In this document: piece by piece, positions 23,081 through 31,984 of the stretch
How positions within the stretch are numbered: the stretch's first letter is position 1
Layout: every line of letters starts with the position of its first letter
DNA from: Anaerolineae bacterium
Lineage (GTDB): Bacteria; Chloroflexota; Anaerolineae; UBA1429
NCBI GenBank assembly: GCA_021162655.1
Contig: JAGGYI010000210.1
Location: forward strand, 1 to 33,102
DNA: 33,102 bases
Direction of reading: 5' to 3'
Position numbers and translations under genes: made by a program
The notes under the pieces: model-generated
Seen by the model: only the letters and a program-made list of their open reading frames with translations
What the model was told of the DNA's origin: nothing
Database searches by the model: none

Positions 23081-23380
23081 ATGATTATCAAACGTGATGG
23101 CCCCAAGCCCGGCACGGTGTTAGTGACGTTCAAATTGCCAGCGACGGTGTGGGCTGAAACAGTGCACCTAGTGGGTGATTTTAATGATTGGAATCGGCAT
23201 TCTCACCCCTTGGTTCGTTCTAACGTGGATGATACGTGGGAGATAACCCTCGAATTGGAAAAGGGCAAAGTATATCAATTCCGCTATTTAATCAACGGGA
23301 ATCAATGGCAGAACGATTGGAACGCAGATCGCTATGTTCCTAACCCCTTTGGTGGGGATAACTCTGTGTTAGAGACCTGA
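23081..23380 (+). CDS. small glycogen-binding (CBM48/isoamylase N-terminal) protein
   Basis: 99 residues, a single early-set beta-sandwich of the AMPK-beta/isoamylase N-terminal type. Key marks are VHLVGDFNDWNRHSHPL, then DDTWEITLELEKGKVYQFRYLING, and NDWNADRYVPNPFGGDNSV at the C-terminus. Such domains bind glycogen-like glucans. A stand-alone copy may target or regulate a glucan enzyme in trans, and the PadR-GH57 branching enzyme is encoded 3.3 kb upstream. AAGGAGG precedes the ATG. It is the first gene after a TATAAT promoter and 39 bases before the phosphodiesterase gene. Confidence 0.88.
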   Translation: MIIKRDGPKPGTVLVTFKLPATVWAETVHLVGDFNDWNRHSHPLVRSNVDDTWEITLELEKGKVYQFRYLINGNQWQNDWNADRYVPNPFGGDNSVLET

Positions 23381-23419
23381 GGATCCCCGTCTCCTCCTCT
23401 TTCCCCCTGGGAAGTTTCT

Positions 23420-25168
23420 ATGAAGGTCTTTGACTTTTTGGCGCGGCTTGCGCAAATGGTTTTGGACGCAGCCGCTGCCGTCCTAGGTATCTGCTATACC
23501 GCCAAGTATACCGTTATCATTCGCCGCTTGGGGTTGGCCAAGCTGAGCGAGACGGAACGCCCCGGTCTTCTCATTATTCAGATCGATGGCCTCTCTTACG
23601 AGCACCTCCACGAAGCCATGAAGAGAGGATACGCCCCTCATCTGCGTTGGCTTTGGCGGCAAGGAGAAGTTATCCTCCGTCCCTGGTATGTAGGTCTCCC
23701 TTGCACAACTCCAGCCACTCAGGCGGGGATTATGTTTGGTAACAATGAGGACATTCCTGGCTTTCGCTGGTACATCAAAGAGGCTCAGCGGGCTATTACT
23801 TGCACTTCGCCGAATGCAATCGCAGAGATCCAGAGGCGCATCTCCCAAGGGCGCCGAGGAATCCTCAAGGGCGGTTCGAGCTTTATGAATATGTTCGATG
23901 GCGATGCTTCCCTCTCGATGTTCACTTTGGGGGCAATGAACCGCCAGCGCTTTTTTGAGAGCGTTCGAGGGTTGGGCTTCTTCTTGCTTTTCCTTCTTAA
24001 TCCCTTTCGAACGGTCAAAACGCTCTTTGTGGTTGTTTGGGAGTATTTCCAGGATGTGGTGCAACGTGTCTCTGCTCTCTTGCGTAAGGATAAAGTGCCC
24101 CACTTGTTAAAGGGCACCTCCCTTTTTTTGCGGATTATGGGCGATGTGATCTTTCGAGAGGTTCAAACTTTTGCTGTAATGATAGACATCTACCGGGGGG
24201 TTCCAGCGATTTACACGACGTATTATGGTTATGATGAGGTTGCCCATCATTATGGCCCTCTTTCCAAGCCGGCACTCCGTGCTCTGCGGGCGATCGATGC
24301 GCGTGTTCGTCGAATAGATAGCTTCCGTCGCCGCTCGCTGACTCGGGATTATGATCTCTACATTCTCTCGGATCATGGGATGACCTCAGCTGTTCCCTTT
24401 CGCAAGGCGTATGGGCAAAGCTTGGGGGATTTCATCCGAGGGCTGGTGGGCAAGCGGGCTCGTCTTGCAGAAAGCCTCGACATTGAGCGACGCGATGTCC
24501 TTCATGCGATGTACCTAAAGGAGGAATTGCAGGCTATTGAGTCGAACGTTCGTCCGGCACTGGCGCGGGTCCCGCACCGGCTTGCGGAGATCGTTCGCGA
24601 GCGCTTTGGACTTGACGGCCACAATGGCAAGGAGGCCTCTCTGGAAAGTCTTAGGGAGGCGGATGTCGTCGTGCGCAATTCCGGGTCTATGTCGCACGTT
24701 TATTTGAATGTTGGTTCCAAGCAGCTCTCCCTTTCTGAGATCGAGGAGTTCTTCCCAGGGCTAGCACAGGGGCTTTTGGCCCATCCAGGCATCTGGCTAG
24801 TGATAGGAAGAGAAGGGGAGACGGTGATCGTTTCCTCTCGGGAAGGGAAGCTTTTCTTGGATGGGGAATACCGGGTTCTGGGCAGAGATCCACTGGAAGG
24901 CGTCGCCTCTCCCCGAGTGATGGCGGATTTCATCCGGCGCATGGCACGTTTCCCTCATGCTGGAGACCTTATTTTAATGGGACGTTACGAACCCAAGACA
25001 GAGATTGTCTCTTGTTTTGAGGAACAATGGGCTTGCCATGGAGGGTTAGGAGGCCCCCAAGAAGTGGCTTTCCTGATGGTGGAAAAACATGTTCCTTGGG
25101 AAGCTATTGAGGTCAGACAGGCAACAGACCTTTACCAGTTCTTCAAGGAGCGCTATAGTGGAGGGTAG
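23420..25168 (+). CDS. alkaline-phosphatase-superfamily phosphodiesterase, membrane associated
   Basis: 582 residues. Metal and catalytic motifs of the type I phosphodiesterase/nucleotide pyrophosphatase group: IIQIDGLSY (Asp56), the nucleophile Thr in LPCTTPATQAG (96/97), YYGYDEVAHHYGP (Asp272, His276) and LSDHGMTS (Asp318, His319). Hydrophobic stretches near 8-35 and 184-207 suggest membrane contact. The C-terminal third has a further His in WACHGGLGGPQE. It should hydrolyse phosphodiester or phosphomonoester bonds of a lipid, glycan or nucleotide substrate, which cannot be identified here. The Shine-Dalgarno is weak. Co-transcription with the CBM48 gene and endonuclease V is likely from short gaps. 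Confidence 0.8.
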   Translation: MKVFDFLARLAQMVLDAAAAVLGICYTAKYTVIIRRLGLAKLSETERPGLLIIQIDGLSYEHLHEAMKRGYAPHLRWLWRQGEVILRPWYVGLPCTTPATQAGIMFGNNEDIPGFRWYIKEAQRAITCTSPNAIAEIQRRISQGRRGILKGGSSFMNMFDGDASLSMFTLGAMNRQRFFESVRGLGFFLLFLLNPFRTVKTLFVVVWEYFQDVVQRVSALLRKDKVPHLLKGTSLFLRIMGDVIFREVQTFAVMIDIYRGVPAIYTTYYGYDEVAHHYGPLSKPALRALRAIDARVRRIDSFRRRSLTRDYDLYILSDHGMTSAVPFRKAYGQSLGDFIRGLVGKRARLAESLDIERRDVLHAMYLKEELQAIESNVRPALARVPHRLAEIVRERFGLDGHNGKEASLESLREADVVVRNSGSMSHVYLNVGSKQLSLSEIEEFFPGLAQGLLAHPGIWLVIGREGETVIVSSREGKLFLDGEYRVLGRDPLEGVASPRVMADFIRRMARFPHAGDLILMGRYEPKTEIVSCFEEQWACHGGLGGPQEVAFLMVEKHVPWEAIEVRQATDLYQFFKERYSGG

Positions 25169-25192
25169 GAATCTTTTCCCAAGAGGAGTTAC

Positions 25193-25861
25193 ATGCTTGT
25201 ACCAGTGATACGGCATCGTTGGGATCTCAGCCCTCAAGAGGCGATAGCTCTGCAACGCGAGTTGGTTTCGCGCATTATCCAAAAAGATGTCTTACCCAAG
25301 ATCACTACGGTGGCGGGAATTGATGTGGGGGTAAAAGGCGGGGTGGCTCGCGCTGCTGTGGTAGTAATGCGGTTCCCTGAATTAGAAATCATTGAGCACG
25401 TCCGAGCAGAATTGCCATTGGCTTTCCCTTATGTGCCGGGATTGCTTTCCTTTCGTGAGGCTCCAGCCATTTTAGAGGCTTTGGCGAAATTGGAGCACGA
25501 TCCTGATGTGCTCATCTTTGATGGGCAAGGATATGCTCATCCTCGTCGAATGGGCATCGCTACTCACATAGGGATCTTGCTGGATCATCCAACCGTGGGT
25601 TGTGCAAAATCCCGACTTTGCGGGACTTTTGAAGAGCCGGGGATCGAAAGGGGTAGTTATTCCTGGCTTTGGGATGGAAAGGAGATCATTGGAGCTGTCG
25701 TCCGTACACGGACTAGGGTAAAGCCGGTGTTCGTATCTGTGGGGCATAAAATGCGTCTTGAAAGTGCTATCGATCTTGTTCTCCAATGTGGTAGAGGATA
25801 CCGACTTCCAGAGCCTACACGTTGGGCTCATCGGCTTGCCTCTGGTGACGGGGCGCGATGA
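25193..25861 (+). CDS. nfi: endonuclease V (deoxyinosine 3' endonuclease)
   Basis: 222 residues, the family's usual length. Active-site residues are Asp44 in VAGIDVG, Tyr80 and Glu89 in PYVPGLLSFREAP, and Asp110 in LIFDGQGYAHPRRMG with His116. The order and spacing match Thermotoga EndoV (Asp43, Tyr80, Glu89, Asp110). It nicks DNA one nucleotide 3' of deoxyinosine to start repair of deaminated adenine. AAGAGGAG lies upstream of the ATG. The stop overlaps the start of the SpoIID/amidase gene by 4 bases (ATGA), so translation is coupled, although the two proteins have no evident shared role. Confidence 0.95.
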   Translation: MLVPVIRHRWDLSPQEAIALQRELVSRIIQKDVLPKITTVAGIDVGVKGGVARAAVVVMRFPELEIIEHVRAELPLAFPYVPGLLSFREAPAILEALAKLEHDPDVLIFDGQGYAHPRRMGIATHIGILLDHPTVGCAKSRLCGTFEEPGIERGSYSWLWDGKEIIGAVVRTRTRVKPVFVSVGHKMRLESAIDLVLQCGRGYRLPEPTRWAHRLASGDGAR

Positions 25862-28800
25862 GAGAGATTCCCTGGCGGGGATGGCTTTGGCCTTTGTTGC
25901 TCGGCGCGGTGGGGTTGCTGCTCTATGGGGCGCCTTTGCTGAGCCAAGGGCCCTTGATTGAATATTCCAGTGGATTCATGGGCACTGTGACGGACCTTGC
26001 CACAGGGGAGCCCATTGTAGGGGCCCGGGTATCCGTTGGGAAAAGGTCTGCGATCACGGACCAGGCGGGGCGCTACATCTTGCCCTTGCCCGCAGGGGTG
26101 TACAATGTGCGTGTTCAAGCCCCAGAGTACATCGGGATGACGCAAACCTACCAGCGGGTTCAGGAATCCGGTTGGACCTCGCTTTCCTTGGAGATGATTC
26201 CCCAACATCCCAGCCCTCAGGAGGCCAGGGTGATCGACGAGAGGGTAATGCACCCCGGCCAAGAGCCCCCAAGCGAAGAGGAAGTTAGGGCCAGGGGGTA
26301 TGGGCTCTCCAATGTCCAAGTTCCACCGAGCACCATTCGGGTGCTGATGCCTGATGGTTCTGTTGTGGTCATGCCTTTAGATGAGTATCTCAAGGGCGTT
26401 GTTGCCCAGGAGGTGCCGGCCTATTGGCCGATGGAGGCGCTCAAGGCCCAGGCAGTGGCTGCGCGAAGCTATGCGGCGACACGGCATGCTCATAGTGATG
26501 TTGGGGCGGACGTTTGCACGACAGTCCATTGCCAGGCATGGAGCGCGACCCATTATGATACAACGGACCAAGCGGTGGATGAGACTCATGGGGTTGTGGC
26601 TACTTATGCAGGGAATATCATTCATGCTTTCTTTTTTGCGCATTGTAATGGGCATACACGCAATAGCGAGGATGTCTGGGGAGGGTATCTACCCTATTGC
26701 CGCAGTGTGAGCTGCCCCTGTGGGTATACCTATTTTTGGGGGCACGGTGTAGGAATGTGCCAGCAGGGGGCTCGGGTATTGGCTGTTCAAGGGCAGGATT
26801 TCGAGGCCATTCTCAAACATTATTACACTGGCATAGAGGTAACTCGTCCCTCACCTGGGCGGATTGTTTATGCTTCTGTGGATCCTCTCTCTGGAGATAC
26901 AAACACTTGGTTTACTTATCAGGCCTTTTATGAAAGCGCTCTGGGGGATCTTCCTGCCATTGCAAGCGTGTTGATCGATGGGCAGGCGAGGGCTTTGCAG
27001 CGAGTCCCTGAGAGTTCGAGGAATCTGTATCGCCTGGTCACCAAGCTTGCGCCTGGGGAACATACTTTTCGCTTCCATTTTGACGATGGGTATGGCCATT
27101 CTTCTGCAGTACCTAATGTGGGGACCTTTGTTGGGCCCTCTGTTTCTGAAGCGGAGCCAACTGTTCCGGTGCCAACCCTTCCACCGACACCCACCAGTGC
27201 CCAAGTCCGGGACTTTTTCTGGTCCACTCGTCAGGACTGGGAGGGAGGGACCCTCGATGGTTTGGAAGTCGTTGCGCAAGCCGAGGGGGCTTTACGCTTG
27301 ACGTCTGGTACCGTAGAGGGAGAATATCTCTCTCTGCCGGTGCAGAGTCCTTTCCCTTTTATGGCGTTGGGTGTTTGTTGGATTACTAGTCCCGCTAGCC
27401 GTGGTTCTCTGTCGTTCGACGTTCGTTTGAGCCAGGATGGAGATTCTTGGGGAGAGTGGTGTTCTCTCCAGGAGGATGAAGATGCACCCGGGCGCCATGG
27501 CTGGCATTCAACAAACCTCCTTTTAGGGGAGGGGCGCTTTTTCCAGTACCGAGTTCGTTTTCGGGTTTCTTCCGAGGGCGAATCCCCTGTTCTCACCAGT
27601 TTACGGGTGGTTTGTCTCGATACACGCCCTGGCCCGACGGCGGCCGAGTTGGCGGCTACCTACGGTGGGGTATCATCTTCACGGCCTCTGGTGATCCCTC
27701 GTAGTGCTTGGGGGGCTGAGGAGCATTTGATGTTCTGGCCCCCAGAGTATCGGGTTCCTAAAGTAATCATTTTGCACCATACTGGGAGTGCCGATACGGG
27801 CCTCGATCCTGCAGCTGTTGTGCGGGCACTGTACTATTACGATGCCGTGGTTCGCGAGTGGGGGGATATCGGCTATAACTATCTCATCGATCGCTTTGGG
27901 AATATCTATGAGGGGCGTTCGGGAGGCCCAGGAGTGGTGGGCAGACATGCCAGACGCTTCGATTGGGGAAGCATAGGGGTAGCTCTTATCGGAGATTACG
28001 ATAAAGAGGACGTCCCCTCTGCAACTCTCGAGCGCCTGGAGGAATGGTTGGCTTGGCAGTGTCGGGATTATTTCATCTCTCCCCTAGGTGAGGGAGCGTT
28101 TATCGATCAGGAAGGGCTGCCAAAGATCATGGCCCATCGTGATTGCGCGGCGAATACTTGCCCTGGCGAGCGTCTTTATGCCCTTTTGCCTGAGATCCGT
28201 CTTCGCACATTGCAGAAAATGGCTCAGATTCCCCCTCACATCGAGCTAGCTTCTCCTCGAGAGGGGGAGGCTGTGCGAGGAGTGGTACACGTCTCTCTAG
28301 AAGCCAGCGCAAACCTTGAGCGGGTGGATTATTTTGTTGATGGGGTCTTGAGGGCAAGTGTTGACCAGGAACCCTTTGGCTGGCGATGGAACACTTTAGA
28401 AGAGCCGGAGGGAGTTCATGTAATACGTGCGGTAGCTCATAATGCGGCTGGTGAGGCAGAGGATGAAGTTCAGGTCCGAGTAGATAATACTTTGCCAGGA
28501 GGGGAGGTACAAGCACCAGCTTGGAATAGTTCACCATGGGTTCCCTTTACTATTCAAAGTGAAGAGGCGACAGCTGTTCAGTTCAGCAATGATTGGGTCT
28601 GGGAGGGAGAAGAGCTTTACCATGCGGCAGGAAGTGGCCACGTGGTTGAGGATCCGCAGGCATTGAATGGTCAAGCTTGGATGGGAAGGGCGGGAACCGA
28701 TGTTCCTGGAGGGTGGTACGGCCCATATACTTGTGATCTACCTAGTTGGCGGGATTATTGGGTATACTTTCGCCTCAAGACTCCTGATCGAACTTTGCAA

Positions 28801-29568
28801 GCAGGTTTGGCTACGCTTGACATTGTAGATAACCAAGGGCAGAGACGCTATGCTTTGCGGGAGATCTCGGGACCCGACTTTGCTCGTAGTGGAGCTTACG
28901 AGGAGTTCCCCTTGCAACTGGAGTACCGAGACCGCTGGCCAACTTGCTCTACTCCTGGGCGGGATGATGGGCTCGAATTTCGTACCTGGTTCAGTGGAGC
29001 GGGAGACCTTTATTTGGACAGAATAAGTATTTTCAGCGCTCCTCAAGCACTCAATGGCCCAGCCATCACTTGGAAGATTCGAGAGGAAGAGGGGCTCCAA
29101 AGGGTTCTTGTGCGCCTTTTGGATGAAGCAGGAAATGCACAAGAATATCAACTTGCTGTTGGGTTGGATAGGACGCCACCTCAGTGGGTGGGTTACGGTT
29201 TTCGTTCGGCGTGGGTGGAAGACGCCCTTTCAGGGCTGGATGTAGCGAGTGCTCAATGGGCCGTTTCTAGAGATGGAGGTGCCCATTGGGAAGCTTGGCA
29301 GAACCTTCAAGTGGAGGGCATATCTGGAACGCGAACGGTACAGTTAGTGGCACCATCGGCAGAGGGCACTCACTTGCGCTTCCGGATTAGTGATTTGGCC
29401 GGTAATGAAAGTATCAGTGCGCCTCTGCCGTTAGAAGGCAGCCCCACGGCCACTCCGACAGCTTCCTTGCAGCCAACGAGTACTCCTACACCAGAACTTA
29501 CTCTGCCGGCAACTCCCACTGTAACCCGCACTCTGGTTTTTCTCCAGCTTCCCCTGCTCTTCAAGTAA
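25858..29568 (+). CDS. SpoIID-domain and N-acetylmuramoyl-L-alanine amidase fusion, exported
   Basis: 1236 residues. A signal or anchor helix at 8-30, a carboxypeptidase-regulatory-like beta domain at 40-112 (GEPIVGARVSV, DQAGRYILPLPAG), then a SpoIID/LytB domain at about 158-330 with Glu185 in VVAQEVPAYWPMEALKAQAV and GHGVGMCQQGA at 295-305. A linker and beta region follow (350-590), then a PGRP/amidase_2 domain at about 610-785 with zinc ligands His640, His760 and Cys768 and Tyr674. An Ig-like domain (795-878) and beta-rich repeats follow, then a Thr/Pro tail ending in a hydrophobic LVFLQLPLLFK. SpoIID is a lytic transglycosylase that cuts denuded glycan and the amidase removes stem peptides, so one protein may do both steps. 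It is coupled to nfi. Confidence 0.9.
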   Translation: MREIPWRGWLWPLLLGAVGLLLYGAPLLSQGPLIEYSSGFMGTVTDLATGEPIVGARVSVGKRSAITDQAGRYILPLPAGVYNVRVQAPEYIGMTQTYQRVQESGWTSLSLEMIPQHPSPQEARVIDERVMHPGQEPPSEEEVRARGYGLSNVQVPPSTIRVLMPDGSVVVMPLDEYLKGVVAQEVPAYWPMEALKAQAVAARSYAATRHAHSDVGADVCTTVHCQAWSATHYDTTDQAVDETHGVVATYAGNIIHAFFFAHCNGHTRNSEDVWGGYLPYCRSVSCPCGYTYFWGHGVGMCQQGARVLAVQGQDFEAILKHYYTGIEVTRPSPGRIVYASVDPLSGDTNTWFTYQAFYESALGDLPAIASVLIDGQARALQRVPESSRNLYRLVTKLAPGEHTFRFHFDDGYGHSSAVPNVGTFVGPSVSEAEPTVPVPTLPPTPTSAQVRDFFWSTRQDWEGGTLDGLEVVAQAEGALRLTSGTVEGEYLSLPVQSPFPFMALGVCWITSPASRGSLSFDVRLSQDGDSWGEWCSLQEDEDAPGRHGWHSTNLLLGEGRFFQYRVRFRVSSEGESPVLTSLRVVCLDTRPGPTAAELAATYGGVSSSRPLVIPRSAWGAEEHLMFWPPEYRVPKVIILHHTGSADTGLDPAAVVRALYYYDAVVREWGDIGYNYLIDRFGNIYEGRSGGPGVVGRHARRFDWGSIGVALIGDYDKEDVPSATLERLEEWLAWQCRDYFISPLGEGAFIDQEGLPKIMAHRDCAANTCPGERLYALLPEIRLRTLQKMAQIPPHIELASPREGEAVRGVVHVSLEASANLERVDYFVDGVLRASVDQEPFGWRWNTLEEPEGVHVIRAVAHNAAGEAEDEVQVRVDNTLPGGEVQAPAWNSSPWVPFTIQSEEATAVQFSNDWVWEGEELYHAAGSGHVVEDPQALNGQAWMGRAGTDVPGGWYGPYTCDLPSWRDYWVYFRLKTPDRTLQAGLATLDIVDNQGQRRYALREISGPDFARSGAYEEFPLQLEYRDRWPTCSTPGRDDGLEFRTWFSGAGDLYLDRISIFSAPQALNGPAITWKIREEEGLQRVLVRLLDEAGNAQEYQLAVGLDRTPPQWVGYGFRSAWVEDALSGLDVASAQWAVSRDGGAHWEAWQNLQVEGISGTRTVQLVAPSAEGTHLRFRISDLAGNESISAPLPLEGSPTATPTASLQPTSTPTPELTLPATPTVTRTLVFLQLPLLFK

Positions 29569-29575
29569 AGGTTAT

Positions 29576-30478
29576 TTATTTTCGAGGGATGCGTAGTTGT
29601 TGCCCAGCACGGATCAGTTCCGGGCTGGGGAGACTCTTTTTATTTGCTTCCCAAATGGTGCGCCAGGGGATTCCAAACTTGCGCGAGATGCTATAAAGGG
29701 TATCTCCTGGCTGAACAGTGTAAAGTACCATCTCATCGCCAGGGCGAGTAGGAGTTAGAGCAGGAGGGAAGAGAGTCTTCTCTTGGATGGTCAAAGTTGG
29801 GGTGCTTTGGGAGAGGGGAGTTGGGAGCTCAACGGACATGGTGCCTTGAGCTGGCTCTGGGGAGAGGGGTTGTCCTAGCTGTACATCGATTTCTTGACCA
29901 GCTTGTACCTGGGCAGTTTGTTCGCCCATAGAGATCTCGACTGTTCCTTCGTAAACGGTAACGTGGATGTGATTCTTTTCGAGCACTTGACATTGAAAAG
30001 CTGCGTGTTGGGTATGCACAGTGGCGGGGAGGGTTTGGATCTCAAAACGCGTTCCTTGCAGGGGTTTTCGCTGGAGTTTGGAGAGAACTTGGCCCTTTTC
30101 TAAGCTCAAGATGGCGACCAAGGCACGGGACATGGCCGTACGATAAAGGTCGAGAATGCTCAGTTGAGTTTTGCTTCCTATCTCGACAAGTTCGCTATCC
30201 CCAAAACTTAACCGCGCTCGGGTATTATCCCCTGTAGTGACTTGATCTCCTCTCTGAAGGGTGGTGTTTTGCCCTGCGGTGATGGGAGGATCCGTGCCGG
30301 CATCGGCGCGAGTAATGATGGCCTCTCCTTCCAGGACAACGAGAGTAGCCCTAACGGGTGCGGGGGCGCTTCGATTTTGTAGCCAATGCAGAGCACCCGC
30401 TACTGCAATGACAGCAAGGACAAGGAGAACGAGAGAGATAGAACGCCGATTGCCATTTTTTTGAACCGTGTAGCTCAT
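29576..30478 (-). CDS. membrane-anchored FecR/LysM protein
   Basis: 300 residues. A basic N-terminus and one membrane helix (14-31), a FecR-like beta domain at about 45-200 (GEAIITRADA, LQRGDQVTTGDNTRARLSF, FEIQTLPATVHTQHAAF, VYEGTVEI), a Pro-rich linker (205-248), and a C-terminal LysM domain (253-297, YTVQPGDTLYSISRKFGIPW). LysM binds peptidoglycan, so the protein probably joins the membrane to the cell wall. FecR domains are usually found in signalling or surface proteins. The ATG overlaps the miaA stop by four bases (ATGA), hence the start at 30478. It converges on the SpoIID gene with only 7 bases between stops, and no terminator hairpin is seen there. Confidence 0.87.
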   Translation of the reverse strand: MSYTVQKNGNRRSISLVLLVLAVIAVAGALHWLQNRSAPAPVRATLVVLEGEAIITRADAGTDPPITAGQNTTLQRGDQVTTGDNTRARLSFGDSELVEIGSKTQLSILDLYRTAMSRALVAILSLEKGQVLSKLQRKPLQGTRFEIQTLPATVHTQHAAFQCQVLEKNHIHVTVYEGTVEISMGEQTAQVQAGQEIDVQLGQPLSPEPAQGTMSVELPTPLSQSTPTLTIQEKTLFPPALTPTRPGDEMVLYTVQPGDTLYSISRKFGIPWRTIWEANKKSLPSPELIRAGQQLRIPRK

Positions 30479-31434
30479 GAGGATAGGCCCTCTTTTTTGG
30501 TGTCCTGCTCCCAAAAGGTTAGGACCGCTTCCAAAAGGGCGGAGACGTCCAGTTGGGCGGCATCGAGCCAGTGAATGGAGCGATCAGAGAGGCGAAACCA
30601 ATTATACTGTTGACGGACAAAGCGTCGAGTGTGTCTCTTGATCAGAGCAATGGCTTCTTCTAGAGAAACTTCGCCCCGCAAGTACTGGCCTATTTGTTTG
30701 TATCCCAAGCCAGACATAGAGGGAAGTTCATATCCGTAGCCCCGAGCTACTAGCTCTCGCACCTCTTCGACGAGTCCTTCGGCAATCATGCGGTCAACTC
30801 GAGCGTCGATGCGTTTGTAGAGTTCTGGCCGGGGTAGCGTTAGCCCCAACTTGTACACGTGATAGGGAGGAGGAGCTTTTTTCTGCAGTTGGGAGATAGG
30901 TTTGCCCGTGTGATAATATACTTCTAAGGCTCTGATGACTCGCCGTACATTACGAGGGTCGATCCGTTTTGCAGCTAGGGGATCCACCTGGGCAAGGCGC
31001 TCGTGGAGGTGCTGAGGGCCAAAGCGCTCGGCTTCTCTTTCCAATTCGGCCCGCAAAGATTCATCGGGGGGGACGTGGGGGATCGTCCATCCCTCTAGAA
31101 GGGCTCGGATGTAAAGACCTGTGCCGCCGACGAGCATGGGGAGTTTTCCTCTTGACCAAATATCTTGGATGGCTTGATTGGCCAGTTCTTGGTATTGGGC
31201 CAGGGTCAAGGTTTGGTCTGGATCGACGATATCGATAAGGTGATGGCGAAGGCGGGCTCGCTCCTCGGGCGTGGGCTTGGCTGTGCCAATATCCATATAG
31301 CGGTAAATCTGTCTGGAATCGGCGGAAACCACTTCGGCAGCCAAGTGTGCTCCCAATTGAAGTGCTAGGGCAGTTTTCCCCACGGCTGTGGGTCCCAGGA
31401 TGACGAGCACCTTGGGTGAGTTATCGCTCCCCAT
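30475..31434 (-). CDS. miaA: tRNA dimethylallyltransferase
   Basis: 319 residues. The P-loop GPTAVGKT (14-21) and the DSRQIYRYMDIGTAKPT segment (Asp39) are diagnostic. It adds a dimethylallyl group to A37 of tRNAs that read codons starting with U. The tRNA-Leu(CAA) of this window, with A at position 37 of the loop CTCAAAA, is a likely target. Its start lies 6 bases after the yraN stop, so the genes form one operon. The Shine-Dalgarno is poor, so translation may depend on coupling with yraN. Confidence 0.97.
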   Translation of the reverse strand: MGSDNSPKVLVILGPTAVGKTALALQLGAHLAAEVVSADSRQIYRYMDIGTAKPTPEERARLRHHLIDIVDPDQTLTLAQYQELANQAIQDIWSRGKLPMLVGGTGLYIRALLEGWTIPHVPPDESLRAELEREAERFGPQHLHERLAQVDPLAAKRIDPRNVRRVIRALEVYYHTGKPISQLQKKAPPPYHVYKLGLTLPRPELYKRIDARVDRMIAEGLVEEVRELVARGYGYELPSMSGLGYKQIGQYLRGEVSLEEAIALIKRHTRRFVRQQYNWFRLSDRSIHWLDAAQLDVSALLEAVLTFWEQDTKKEGLSS

Positions 31435-31440
31435 GTTTTT

Positions 31441-31830
31441 CTAGTCTATCCCTATGCCTGTGATGATTCTCAAGCGACGTAAAGTGTCCTTTGGTCCCAG
31501 CTCGATGGCTACTAGGTCAATGCGCCAGCTCACTTCTAGGTCTCGTTCTGCAAGGTAGATCTCAGCTAGCTCACATAGGCGGTTGAGTTGGGCTTCAGTC
31601 AGAGCTTCCTCCGGCGCTCCTGCGGTGTGCCCGTGGCGTGTCTTGACCTCAACAAAGACCCAACAGTCACCATCTTGAGCGATGATATCGATTTCGCCTT
31701 GAGGGCAGCGCCAGTTTCTCTCAATGAGTATGTAGCCACGCTTTTGAAGAGCCTGGCTAGCCAGGCTCTCTCCCAAGAGACCCGTGTGTCTGGTCGAATT
31801 TCTCTTTGAGGGAGATGTTGCTTTGCGCAC
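31441..31830 (-). CDS. yraN: UPF0102/YraN-family endonuclease-like protein
   Basis: 129 residues from GTG at 31830, with AAGGGAG 5-6 bases upstream. The restriction-endonuclease-like fold is marked by HTGLLGESLASQALQKRGY, GEIDII (Glu46, Asp48) and EVKTRHG (Glu61, Lys63). The cellular role is unknown in the family. The longer open frame to 31998 is rejected because it crosses a terminator and the yraN promoter. It heads the yraN-miaA-LysM operon. Confidence 0.92.
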   Translation of the reverse strand: MRKATSPSKRNSTRHTGLLGESLASQALQKRGYILIERNWRCPQGEIDIIAQDGDCWVFVEVKTRHGHTAGAPEEALTEAQLNRLCELAEIYLAERDLEVSWRIDLVAIELGPKDTLRRLRIITGIGID

Positions 31831-31861
31831 AATCGCTCCCTTGGCCTGGTCTTTGAGTCTT

Positions 31862-31870
31862 ATTATAGCA
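31862..31870 (-). promoter_or_regulatory. extended -10 promoter of the yraN-miaA-LysM operon
   Basis: On the minus strand TGCTATAAT fits TGnTATAAT (TATAAT at 31862-31867). No good -35 is seen. It lies about 30 bases before the yraN GTG and just after the terminator of the ArsR unit. Confidence 0.6.
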
Positions 31871-31918
31871 TGGGAAGGGTTTTCTGGGTACAGGGTGGAA
31901 CCAAGGAACCGTTTACCC

Positions 31919-31948
31919 AAAAAGAACCCTGCCTTCAAGGCAGGGTTC
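31919..31948 (-). terminator. terminator of the arsR-ferredoxin unit
   Basis: A perfect 10-bp stem (31924-31933 with 31939-31948) has the loop TTGAA on the minus strand and is followed by TTTTT. It follows the ArsR/ferredoxin unit and precedes the yraN promoter. Confidence 0.88.
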
Positions 31949-31984
31949 CTGATCTCTCTTTGGCTCCCTTGATTGGTAGCTCTT

